This document shows positions 45,512-57,232 of a stretch of 64,000 nucleotides of DNA, piece after piece. The position numbers and the translations under genes were made by a program. A model generated the notes under the pieces. The model saw only the letters and a program-made list of their open reading frames with translations, was not told the origin of the DNA and did not search any database. The stretch is from Bombyx mori (Eukaryota > Arthropoda > Insecta > Lepidoptera > Bombycidae): NCBI RefSeq assembly GCF_030269925.1, contig NC_085128.1:13580501-13644500 (forward strand), in the 5' to 3' direction. The first letter of the stretch is position 1. The number at the start of each line of letters is the position of its first letter.

Positions 45512-48500
45512 TTACGTCAACATCAACATTAAAAAAACTATTGCTAGTAGATTCATTGGAAATATATTTTTTGTTATGGTAATTAAATCTTTGTGTTATT
45601 AGGCTTAACAATATAATCGAGTTTTCTCTTAAATTTATGTATATTTAATAAAAAAACATATTCGGAAAGCTTCACTTTACAAGTGAAAAAATAGTGATAA
45701 TTAAAAATAAATTGCACATATGTGTTAAAACTTTTTGTAGCAACTTAAATATCACATTATTAAATTATCAATATAAATAGATTAAGCACAAGCTATTATA
45801 ATCGTCTTTATATTATAACTAACGTAATATCGCCTTTTCGCGTTAAAAGTAGACAATTTCCAAAAATATTCGGAATTGAGTTACTATGCGTAGACATTTG
45901 GTAGGTATCACCAGTATTTTTCTCATAAATACTGTCAAAAGAGCGTAGTTTAGGCTAGTTTTTTTTAAGTTAATATTTTGACTACTATTAAGAAAATTAA
46001 TATATAATTTTATTTAACTTTAAAAGACAGATAATGTAACTGGTAAAAAATAAAAATGTTGCAAATATGATAAATATTAAAAATATTACATGTTAAACCT
46101 TTAAAACACTGTCCTGTAAAATTAGTAAGTTTTGAGATTATTCAGTTTTAATGCGAGAAGACGATATGTAACATACATTATGTATTTGTCAGATAGTACA
46201 TTTAGCATTTGTTTCAAAAAACTCAATTTTTACTATAAGGATATCGTAACAATTATAGACATAGTTCGTCGTGGCATGAATCGTGTATTAAGAGAACGTA
46301 AAGTTATTTAGACACTTTGATCTTATTAGGTAATTGTGTATTAAAATTTAATTATTGAAAATTATGATGTAGACGGTATTTTTGTAAATAACTTTGTCGT
46401 TACTAAGCGTTATATTATTAGAATTTCAGGCCTAGTCTGAATATCGTTGTTCAAGATTCAAAACTATGATGTTGATTTACGTGCTAAATCCGTAATTCTT
46501 GCATTTGATATTTCACAGTAAAAAGAGTAAAGCATATTAAACGCTATTGCTTAAAACGGTAATTAAAGTTTTCGGTGATTTTAATGTTTTCCTGTGTGTT
46601 GGCTTGATGTTTTATATTGCAGTCAAAATAAATTGCTAAAGAACATGAAGATATGTAAGTAGTCGGATGAATCCAATTCATTTTTCATTCATGAATTCAA
46701 TGCGCGCGATAAAACGCGTAACGCGGATGAGAAACGCAAAAGGCAAAGCCGCGTTCAGCCTAGACGTATTTGTCGATGGTCAGTTTTAATCAACAATGAT
46801 GTCTTTATCCGATAAAGGACACGGTCATGAATAAAGATTATTTTGTCTCCTTTTAAATCACTCTTAGCCAGCTTTCTTCAGCAATTAATATACCAGTTTT
46901 TTTTATTATGAGTGAGATCCTAGTTACCCGCATTTCGTAACTAGACGTGACCTTTTCAAGATTCAAGATAAACACTTTAGTTTATTAAAACTAGCGTTTG
47001 TCTAATGTTCAATATTCGGCCATTATCATGGACACTTCAACATTTATATTTATTTTATGTATTATTATCTTCGTTCTATTTTCAAATAAAAAATGTTATA
47101 TCCTGTAAAAAAAAATACTGATAAATTAGCAATAAATTATTATTTTGCACTAACTATTTTGTATTTTCCGAATTTTGTATTATATATGTAAAAAATAGTA
47201 AAGGTTTTACAATAACGAACCTTGTCATTAAATTGCAAGCTAATATTATGGTCTATTAAAAATGGATACTTCATGGAAGTATTAAAATCGCACGAGGTTT
47301 TGAATTGATGAACGACTTCTAGAATGAGATAATTAGAGAATAAGTCCTGATATTTAGAGAACGAAGATATCTCATTTAAATGTATCAATTATTGTATTAT
47401 ATTATTATGACGTATTGTATAAAGTACATATATGTGTCTGTGGTGAGTGTTAGATTTCGTCTACTTTAAATCATTATAGTAAAATGATTCCGGGCCGGCG
47501 AATGCCATTCAAACATGCAAATGCAAAAGCATATGCAAAATTGATGAAAAAACTTACTTTGTTAAAGAACATTTTTAGTGATAATTATAATGTATTTGTG
47601 ACTCATAGAATTTTGACACTTTAATCGAAATACGTTCTAAGCTATAAGTCATTATTAAGTGTGAATAAAAAACAATGAAGAAATTTAAGAACTTGCGTGT
47701 GAATTTCATGAGTGAATTGGATGCTGCTCGTCATCGATTTGATTCTCAGAAACAAGTGAAAATTTTAAGCTCCACTGTCGTGAAATGTTCTGTAAAATTG
47801 TGTAATATTTCGTGATTTGTAGACTAAGATAACAATTAAATAAATTTAATTCGTATCGTGTTATTGTGAATGTGTAGTATTATCATTAGCACTTCTCATT
47901 AAACATTCCACTTTCACTGTTTTGAAAGCTACGATTTTTCAACGGTTGCTTATGTGCCGGAAAAACTACTTAGAAACAAGACATTACCACCTGAATTCCG
48001 TTTGCCAAATATACAATGATCATTGATTGAATCCAGGGCAACTTCACTTATTAATTGTGTGATTCGGTACATTTAAGTACCTGAAGTACACTGAAGTACT
48101 ACCTTGAAGTAGCTTCTATTGGATAATTAGAAGTTAAAGTTACCAAGAACTGTAACTAGGTAATGTAGGTACTGAAGGTTAGGTAGTAAGTATTGTCTGT
48201 CCCTACCAACTCCTATCCCACCCCTCAAAGTGGGTTACATGTCTTCACGGTAGTAATTAATTTGCAATAACAGCAGTCATTAATGCAATTAATGCAAATA
48301 AAAAAAAATATATTTTTAAGTTTTCCTGTTTCTAATAAAATATAATTTTAGTAAATGACTTTACAGTTAGTCTTCTGTGATTTGTGTAAACTGTAAATTA
48401 TTTCAAACAAAGAAATTATTATAATGAGTTGAATGAATCCGAGATTAAGTTGTAAAACCAGTTTTATAAAATTATGGCTATGATTAGCGAAAACTGAAGA

Positions 48501-49471
48501 AAATAATAAAATGTTGATCGCACGAATTCACCAATTTGAACCGCCACAATCGAATAACATATGACCGTTGTTATTAACAGACCACAGATACTTCTAAATA
48601 AATAAAAACTTGCTTAGTATTTATTGTCTGTTTTTCAAATTTAAATTTGTAAATATTAAATTAATTTTAGAATAACAATGGTACCAGTATGTAACATGTT
48701 TTAGGAAGTTTTAAGTTAAAAAAGAATACTGAAATAGAACGACTTAAAATACAAGAGTAAAACAACATATGCTTAAAGATGTGTCTAGATGACTTTAAAT
48801 TAAATGAAAAATCATAAAATGGGAGTCCTATTTATTATATAAGTAGATAGTTTTTATTAAAGGAAATATCATTTTCTTCATTTCCACAACATTACGTCAA
48901 CTATCTTCGAAGACTGACAACTTTTTATTTTAATTTAAAATGTGCCAAAACCTTTCTTCTTTTAAGGCATTAAAAATTAAATAAAAATTAAAAATATCAA
49001 TAAAATGAAAAGTATGTCGTAAGCATATTAAACATGAGGGTTATGATCCGTTCTATAAAATATTAATTTACAATTTTTACTATTCTTAATTGAAACCTAA
49101 TTCGTCCTTTTATTTATTGATCGTAAGAAAATACGTTTAGTAAAATGATTGTATATAAAGAAATGAATTGAAAAAGATATATGAAAAATACTAAACGATG
49201 TAAAAAGTAAAACAATAGGAGAAAATGTATTAAATGTGTTCTTTAAATAAAGTAAACAGAATGCTATTTAAATAAAAGGAAATAAATATTATTTAATAAA
49301 TAATTCATTGTTTTATTATCTATTAATTCAATTGCCAACGAAGATAACGACATATTGTTATGCCAACATTTTTCCCTCTCTCATTTTTATGAGATAGTAA
49401 AAAAGCTCCTTTCTGGGCATTTTGATTTGGAAATTACGCATTGATTTTAAACGTGATAAAAACAGCAATAA
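45512..49471. other. AT-rich, repeat-poor 4-kb block, no ORF
   Basis: No SINE, LINE or Helitron terminus seen by eye, and no reading frame of note. AATAAA-like signals occur near 45648 and 47838. It could be GPCR 3' UTR continued past the Helitrons, or plain intergenic DNA. Confidence 0.4.
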
Positions 49472-49689
49472 TCTATACTAATATATAAATCTGCAGTGGT
49501 TTTTACGAATGTTCCGTTATAACTACTGAACCATGCATCCGATTGATTTGAAACTTGGTATCCATGTAGAAAATACATGTACTTAATGGATAGGCTAATA
49601 TTTATACAAGAGTTGGACTCCCTAATAATAATGACAATAAATAATAATGTTAATTTTAAATGGCCAGCGAAGTGGGCGAGTACGGTTAG
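49472..49689 (+). mobile_element. Non-autonomous Helitron (family 2)
   Basis: A^TCTATACTAATATATAAATC start; the end is TTAG^T, a mutated CTAG. Closely matches 5759-6004, minus an internal segment. Confidence 0.65.
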
Positions 49690-51152
49690 TTTAATTTAAG
49701 GATAGAGTTGCAAAATCTACATGAGAAATAAAAATCATCACATTCTCATATGACAGCCTTTCCCCTACTCGATAATGGGACAGTCCGTAATTGAGTTTCC
49801 TCGTAGCTTGACGTTTTATTATCTGTCAGACCGACGTCAAACTTGAAATTAATAACTTACGATATTCCTAGCGAGGCTATGATGCTTCAATGAATACTCT
49901 GCACATTCTCATGTAATCTAATGTATTGCGCATTTTAAATCTTAACAGTGAAGTCATAAGGTCGAAATTTTCATGATCTTCACTTCTCGAATCAAATGGT
50001 TTAAATTTCAATCGGTTGGTGTTTTGGTCTTTAATTGATTTGTCTATATTGTAGAGTTGAATTATTTAAATTGTTCACATACATTATTGTGATTCGTAAA
50101 GCTTAACTCGTAAGATTTGAAATGTCGGGATACAGCCACTTAGCTGCTTACTAATTCAATTAATACAATACCTCAATCTCATTGGTCTTTGTCTATTGCT
50201 AGACTATTGCTAGAGACCTCATGCGAGAATCTCCACAATGATAGTTCCAGCGCAACAAGCATTCGGCGTATTCCCGCGACCATAATCAGTTCCTCGGTAT
50301 ACCACGAATCACGGCTTGATAAATTTTTCCCCAACTTTAGCGAGACTACTCCTCACGGATTCTTATCCTTTAAAAACAAAATATAACTTTTATTACAAAT
50401 AGTAGGGTTTCAGTTTTTTTTTATCTTTATTTATGAAGATTATTCACCTAGTGAATATGCCACTCCATTGTGCAACAAAAGAGAGTAAGTAACAAAATAA
50501 TTATATAAACAAATAAAGGAAACTGTTATCGTCTCTGAAGACCCACCAAAACTATTTTATAAAGTAACTTAGCCATTTCGGATTCTAGAAAGGCTAATAC
50601 TTATTTTACACCTCCAACTTGTTGCAAATCTGTATATTTTGCAAAAATTGTTGTCGCAAATCATCGTTCCGCGCACACTTCATCATAATGTGAAAAGCAT
50701 CTTCCACTACATCATGGTTTCAGTTTATTTGCGATTCTAAAATTATAAAAAAAAAGCGGATAAGTACAAACCAATGTACATTTCACCGTAGTTTCAGCGG
50801 AATTCACGAGTGTATTCTCGTGAGAATTAAATTTTCTCACGGTGCTATTTACTATTCCGTTTGAGTCTATGAGGAACGCCTGTAATGACATTAATATTCA
50901 TACGTCAACTGATTTACAGTTATTGTTGCGTTCAGTTTAACCTGAATAGATGTTGCTAATTTGTTTAATTGTTAGAATATTCGACTTGATTATGATATTT
51001 TAAATAATGTATTTTCTTTCCTGCCATTGCCAAAGCCCTGGGCTTGCTGAATGACGTAAAGGAACATGTAGTCATCTCTCTCTCTCACTTTCCTTCAGCA
51101 CCTCCAGCTTCTTATGATTATATGATGATATTATGATTTTATTGTCTTCATA
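49690..51152. other. Intergenic, no gene seen
   Basis: AT-rich unique sequence; short CT-rich run at 51077-51090. Confidence 0.4.
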
Positions 51153-51380
51153 GATATCCGTCCGGCAGAGTCTATCGAGAAACTTGTTGTTCAGGGTAAG
51201 GTCAACGATAAAATACCTCATGGACGAAACCTCATGCGCTGGGCTAATCAAATGAAAATCCCTACCAAGACCTCACTTATCAAGTGCGGGCGCCAAGCCT
51301 CAGTTCGTGAACTACGGAGAGCAGCTGTCAAGGGTATAATAAGGATTCCACTGGATCACGACTGCTCTGTATGTAGTTGA
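51153..51380 (+). mobile_element. Decayed LINE ORF C-terminus
   Basis: One frame reads IEKLVVQGKVNDKIPHGRN, then MRWANQMKI and RELRRAAVKGII to a TGA. The pattern of basic G-R-RW-DQ and late R-AA resembles the tail of RTE-like polyproteins, with much drift. Confidence 0.5.
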
Positions 51381-52177
51381 TGTTATTGCCGTTATTGATG
51401 GATCTTTTGCTAGATAGCCTACTAGTGAGAGAAAAACGCGCAATTTTCTCATACGTAAGCTGATTTAATGGATTTTGTAGACTTATACACAATTAGAATC
51501 GAAAAGTATGGTACTACGTTTTATTATGTAACTATAGGGGCGTCAAAGGTAGAAATTCAAATTTGGCGTAAATCAGAGTTGTAAGGGACACTTTGATATT
51601 GAACATTGTTGCATGGAAAAACTATGTGATTGGACTACCTACCATTCTTTTTATTAATGAATTGCAGCTTCTATTTATTGTTGTCGATTTCTGCAAAGGT
51701 CGTTAATGTCGACTTGGTTCTGACCTTTTTAGGTGGGCAATGCCGTTTCTGCAGTAATGTTAGCCGATTCACGATATTTTTATTATTTAACGATCTCAAC
51801 ATTCGAACACGACCTTCTAATGCGTCATAAATTTTGATCCTAATAAAATTCTGCACTTACATTATTCATGGTTACGTCGAGTGTTAAATCTGTGCTGAGT
51901 TTAGTATCGGTCCAAATGGACGGAATAAAGACTGTGCTTAAACTTTAGAACCACGTAACCGTCGCTCGTTCAAGGTTTATGTGAAAGAGGAAATGCGGTT
52001 GGGTTCTTTCAGAATTTGCATGAAGGATCTCTTTGGTTTTTCAAATTGTTTTGTTATTGCATCAATTGGCGTACGACCCACGATTGTTATATAGGTGTGT
52101 AATATAACGAAATTTTCAGAGAAACTCTAGAAAGCAGAACAGAACTAGCTGAGCTATATAGAAGTTATCGGTGCGTT
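51381..52177. other. Intergenic, nothing recognised
   Basis: AT-rich; overlapping frames at 51630-51856 are unsupported. Confidence 0.4.
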
Positions 52178-52432
52178 ATTACTGGTGGTAGGACCTCTTG
52201 TGATTCCGCACGGGTAGATACCACTACCACTACCCTGCCTATTTCTGCCGTGAAGCAGTAATGCGTTTCGGTTTGAAGGGTGGGGCAGCCGTTGTAACTA
52301 TACTGAGACCTTAGAACTTATATCTCAAAATGGGTGGCGCATTTACGTTGTAGATGTCTGTGGGCTCCAGTAACCACTTAACACCAGGTGGGCTGTGAGC
52401 TCGTGCCCCCCCATGTAAGCAATAAAAAAAAA
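52178..52432 (+). mobile_element. Bm1 SINE, 3' part
   Basis: ACTGGTGGTAGGACCTCTTG to TAAGCAATAAAAAAAAAG, with a short local duplication (CCACTACCACTACC). Confidence 0.85.
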
Positions 52433-52437
52433 GTTTA

Positions 52438-52565
52438 TTTTTATTTTATTTTTTATTAGCCTTGTAGGTAGGCGAACATACGGCCCACCTAATGGTGATG
52501 GATACCGTCACCCATGGACCTCAGCAACGCCAGGGGCAGAGCTAAGCCGCTGCCTACCATGAAGT
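52438..52565 (-). mobile_element. LINE 3' end (same tail as 2709)
   Basis: T-rich left end, GCCTTGTAGGTAGGCGAACA, GGCCCACCTAATGG and GCCAGGGGCAGAGC. Only the non-coding tail; its poly(A) meets that of the Bm1 copy. Confidence 0.65.
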
Positions 52566-52892
52566 CGCAGTGGTTTTTTTAATATCGCCCATTACGCCCG
52601 TGAAGAAGTCTTGCTATCTGATTGAAAGAGCGCCGTGATTCCAAAGTAACTGATATACAGGGTGTTTGAAGCGGCGATATTAAATGTGGTAGCTATGTTG
52701 TTGACAGTTGACCTCGAAGCATACTATTGGGTCCAAACCGCAGCTTTGATTGCTTCGCACCAAATATATGCAGGTTGTTATTGAGGATAAAAACACTTGC
52801 GCTTCTATCAAACAGCCAGTAAAAAGATCATTCGTAATAATGCAATGCATATTCACAAAATTGTACACTTATTAATTTAAAAAATATATAAC

Positions 52893-53640
52893 TAGTCTGG
52901 CCATAAATACTGTTACATAAAAAATTTCTTTTTTTCAACTTTTTAATTATTTTGAATTTGGAACACGTATACTATTTTAAAAACTTCTTCGTATTTGCGC
53001 CATTTCACATATTTTTTCGTGTTCATTATCAAATTACAATATGGAATGGGGTATTATCAAATTACAAAGGCTATTAAAACCAGAATTCGTCGAAACCCCA
53101 TTAGGAAGCAAAAAAGTCTTATCGCGAGAAATGAAGATTACCGCTAGGACTCTGTCGCGTACTATAAAACAAGAACTGAAGCTCGGTGCTTATCGTCGTC
53201 ACACAGGACATGCCCTAAATCAATCTTTACAATTAAAGAGAGTGGATCGATCAAAACGCCTTCTGTCGCGATACGCGGGTGAAACGCACAGAAATATCCT
53301 CTTTATCGATAAATTTTTTTTCACGATTGAAGAACTGTACAATAAGCAATATGATTAAGTGCGCTCACAGTTTTAAAGCAGCTGCTCAAGTGGTCGGAAA
53401 GGTACAATGTGGTCATCATACTGCGTCAGTGATGTGTCTTGTCAGTGAGTCAGAAAACTACGTTTTTGTGAAAAAGGAGTGAATATTTCAGCCAAAGTGT
53501 CTCGTGCGTAAGCCCATAGATTCGTGGCCAAGCAGATTAAAAGTCTGTTTATAAGCCAAGGGTGGCCATTTCTAAGAGTTTTTGAAGTGAAAACTTCTTT
53601 AGAATCGTTGTGATTTCAAACCGGATGCAACGGAAAAAAC
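52893..53640 (+). pseudogene. Decayed mariner/Tc1-like transposase
   Basis: A putative left terminal sequence AGTCTGGCCATAAATACTGT lies at about 52894. From ATG at 53041 a 105-codon frame reads like the mariner DNA-binding region: RTLSRTIKQELKLGAYRRHTG, RLLSRYAGETHRNILFIDKFF and IEELYNKQYD. The first catalytic Asp is kept (ID), but the usual DEK is DKF. The frame stops at 53356; similarity resumes in other frames (AQVVGKVQCGHH, FCEKGVNISAKVS) before fading. The far terminus is not identifiable, so it is a dead copy. Confidence 0.75.
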
Positions 53641-54810
53641 GACAGGTAAGAGACACAAATACAAAAATGTGTAGGATGAAGCCAGCAAAGAATGAGACAG
53701 AAATATACATACTATTTAATACAGCGCCATCTGTGAGATTTTTTAATACTAACGTGTGTTGTGTATGAAAGCTCTTGTTAATGTAGGATTATACGTGAAA
53801 TTAAAATATCAATTCACAGAGGGCGCTACCTTACAATTATTTACTAATGACAAAATTTTACATATACTTAAGACGTTTAGGATAATTGTATTTTAATTTT
53901 GGAAGGTTTCACTTCTACCACGTGTGAATTGCACACTTTTTTTTTTTTTTTTTTTTTTTTTTTTCCTGAGACTAATAAATAATAATATGTAGGTATAAAT
54001 TATAATAATATTACATTACTTCATTTAAAAAAAAAGTTTTTTCATTTGTAACAGAACTTATGGTTGGACTAGGTATATGTATCGACTATAATGTAACCGG
54101 TAGTGGCTGTGTCTTTCTTCAATTACCAAGAATGACTTGCAGACAGTCTAACCCCAAGCTAGATTCGCGTCGAACGTTAATTTTCATCTCAGCGGGATTT
54201 TGCTCCATCATCCTTGTCATGAAATCTAAAATCACAACATAAGGTATAATGTCTCACATAAGCAAACGATAAAACATCGCCCTTATTTTCAAAGCTTTAA
54301 GTAATGTTTTTGTTCGACAATTTATTTCAACATCCAACAGTCGTATGGCAAAAAAACAAGAAATGCTCACGAATTTTTTTACTGTAATAAAATTGGAGAC
54401 GTTTACCTTACACATACTTCCTTAAATAATTTTAGACCCTATGGTACTTTTAAGAAAGAGCGTATTACTTTGTTTTAAATTTAGAAATTAATTGTCTTAT
54501 ATGATCTTCTGGAAATTAATGCGCGCAATTTTACAGAGCTCAAGACATTTTTATAGAATAAACGGTGCCTTGTAAGTAATAAAAGGGTTGCAATTCATAT
54601 GACATAGCTAATTAATAAAACATTGTACGTATACAAACACAAAAGGAAAATACGCGAAAATTAAACGCAAGCAGCAAAAAGTAATAAGTTAGAAGATAAG
54701 ATGACATATTTAAAAAAATCGTTAAAAAAGATTTGTTACTTAATTAAACTTGGGTTGTTCTGGATTTTAGAATTGAATAATTCAATTATTATCCAATTAT
54801 ATTTATATTT
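53641..54810. other. Intergenic with T-run
   Basis: AGCGCCATCTGT (53724) and ACAGAGGGCGCT (53817) form an imperfect inverted pair, possibly a small MITE. A 27-nt T-run is at 53938-53964. No gene seen. Confidence 0.4.
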
Positions 54811-55035
54811 ATTACTGGTAGGACGTCTTGTGAGTCCGCACGGGTAGGTACCCTGCCTATTTCTGCCGTGAAGCAGTATTGCGTTTAGGTTTGAAGGGTG
54901 GAGCACCCATTTTATTGTAAAAACGGAGACCTCACAGGTCAAGTCTCAAGGTATTGATGTCTATAGCCTCCGATAAACCTTGTTCATCAGGTGAGCTATT
55001 GGACCATACACACATCTATGCAATAAAAAAATAAA
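54811..55035 (+). mobile_element. Bm1 SINE, diverged 3' part
   Basis: ACTGGTAGGACGTCTTGTGA, body with deletions, CATCTATGCAATAAAAAAATAAA. Confidence 0.75.
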
Positions 55036-55698
55036 TCACTGACGCACGAACTGATGCTAAGACGTACCAGAGTCTCAATTGTATGTAATAACGGCTGTGT
55101 TACCCTTAAAACCAGAGAATGCCCGCAAGACTCAAGAAACACAGTGGGGAGTAGTTCATTCTAAAGTCGCATAGTACATGAAAAAAAGTTCTCACGAAAC
55201 ACACTATAAGGTTTAAATGTAATTAATTTTTTTAATCAATTCAATTTCAACATTTTTATATCTTCAAGAATTTCATAACATTGAATTCATGAATTTATCT
55301 GTCTACATAAAGCTTATATAAGTTGTAACGTTTTATCAAGAAATTAATCTATAGACTGTAGGCGAGTTTCGTAAAGTTATGCGTCACACAGGGACATGTT
55401 TATGGGCGTTTAGGTTTATCACGGCGTCTGCCATCTAATGATCTCGCCAAGAAAGATTAATGTCGTGTAAAAGTTTATATTTTCAGCACTATTCAGATTT
55501 TAGGGACGTGGTTCAAGAACGAAAACTGTGACTGAAAATTTTAGAGTTGTGTTGTTTAGAAATTAATTTTTTTTTATTGTTGTTGCGATTGGTAGTCAAG
55601 CCGATTAATATATGAAAAGGGCACTGCACATAATTTATTTAATAATGTTAATAATCTTGATCAAATCTTGGTAATAAGATATGGTAATTTATTTTTTA
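55036..55698. other. Intergenic, nothing recognised
   Basis: AT-rich unique sequence. Confidence 0.4.
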
Positions 55699-55943
55699 GT
55701 GGTGGTAGGACCTCTTGTGAGTCCGCACGGGCAGGTAGCACAACCCTGCTTATTTCTACCGTGAAGCAGTAATGTATTTTAGTTTGAAAGGTACAGGAAA
55801 GCCGCTGTAACAATACTGAGACCTTAGAATTTATATCTCAAGGTGGGTGGCGCATTTACGTTGTAGATGTCTATGGACTACAGTAACCACTTAACACCAG
55901 GTAGGCTGTGAGCTCGTCCACTCATGAAAGCCATAAAAAAAAG
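55699..55943 (+). mobile_element. Bm1 SINE, 3' part
   Basis: GTGGTGGTAGGACCTCTTGT through the body to CATGAAAGCCATAAAAAAAAG. Confidence 0.8.
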
Positions 55944-56524
55944 ACATTTTAACTCCAAGATACGATTGAAGAGTACAACTTGGGCTCAAGAGTTTTGGTC
56001 TGAGGAACTTGGCTGTTCTGACGTGCCTAATCTCCTCTCACAGGTACTCTCGTCAGCGTGTTGGCAATCAAGCCAAGGGTTTTCTATAAACGTATTTCGT
56101 TTGCCCGGATAACCTACAAATTAATAAATTTATTAGCTGTGTCATAAAATAACGTAGTTAACATTTTACAAACTAACGGCTTTTTATCAATTTCTTTGCA
56201 GTTGCGTTGAGTGGTCTTATGATCGAAACGGGTAGGTGGTAACTACCCGCTCTGACTTACAATAACACCTATCAACATTAACATTTCGTCCTATGACAAG
56301 GAAAGCGGTTCTTCTCAGTCGCATGCACCCTTGGCAGAGTGGTCGTGGTAATCACTTCGGGTGGTCGTGCGCTTCACAAGAGGTCGCCATTCATCGCGTA
56401 TCGCGGCCCTTTTTGTGCACTCACTCACTTGTTCAGGAAAGCGGTAAAATGTCTCAAAAAGGCACATTATTTCTCGGCTCACCTACCGACATTGCTTACG
56501 CAAACAATACGAAACGACAAACCT
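55944..56524. other. Intergenic with unassigned GC-rich piece
   Basis: 56290-56470 is GC-richer (TTGGCAGAGTGGTCGTGG, CTTCACAAGAGGTCGCCATT) and looks like part of an unidentified repeat. No gene is supported. Confidence 0.35.
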
Positions 56525-56655
56525 TCAAATAATTCTAAGCGGCTTTGCTCTGCTCCTGGCATTGCTAACGTCCATGAGCGACGGTAACCACTTACCATTA
56601 GGTGGGCTTTGTGCTCGTCTGCCTGCACAGGCAACAAAAAAAATAATAAAAAAAA
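56525..56655 (+). mobile_element. LINE 3' end (same tail as 2709)
   Basis: AAGCGGCTTTGCTCTGCTCC, ACGGTAACCACTTACCATTA, GTGGGC and CAGGCAACAAAAAAAATAA. Confidence 0.65.
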
Positions 56656-56973
56656 TCAATGGACAGCGAATAGCGTGCCAAATCAATAATACAAACGATA
56701 GGGATAATACAAGCGTTCGCCTCGTTACGTAAAACACATTTTATGTTTCGGGGCATGCCATAATGGTTGTTCAGGGAAGTAAGCACACATGGCTTAATCC
56801 GTGACCTTGTTAATTTGCCCACGTGTTTACAGCCCCAACTGTAATTAACATTTTATGTCATTTCGTGCGTCGTTTTGAGTTTTCATTTAAGTGAACAAAA
56901 AAAAAGGAAAACTGTAGAGGCTTTGTGACTTAATTTAATTGCACGTGTTTCTGCAGTATTTCTAACTCATTAT

Positions 56974-57145
56974 GGCCGTTTTCCAATTACAGTACAAGAG
57001 CGCATTATGCGGCATAATGCTCCAATGCAGTTTTCCAATTACAGAGCATAATGCGACTCAGTGACGCACAATGCCGAATTATGCTGAAGCTTAGTTGAGC
57101 ATTATGCCGCATAATGCGCTCTTGTGCTGTAATCGGAAAACGGCC
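56974..57145. mobile_element. Palindromic MITE with 49-bp terminal inverted repeats
   Basis: Left arm 56974-57022 (starts GGCCGTTTTCCAATTACAG) and right arm 57097-57145 (ends CTGTAATCGGAAAACGGCC) are reverse complements with only two or three mismatches. TAT flanks both sides (56971-56973, 57146-57148). No coding capacity. A 3-bp target site would suit the PIF/Harbinger superfamily, but this is tentative. Confidence 0.75.
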
Positions 57146-57232
57146 TATATTTCTGGCCAATCGAGATAGTTATTAGTTAATCGAGATAATTGGAATTAAT
57201 TTGATTTTAGTTTCTAATTTGATCTTTCCATC

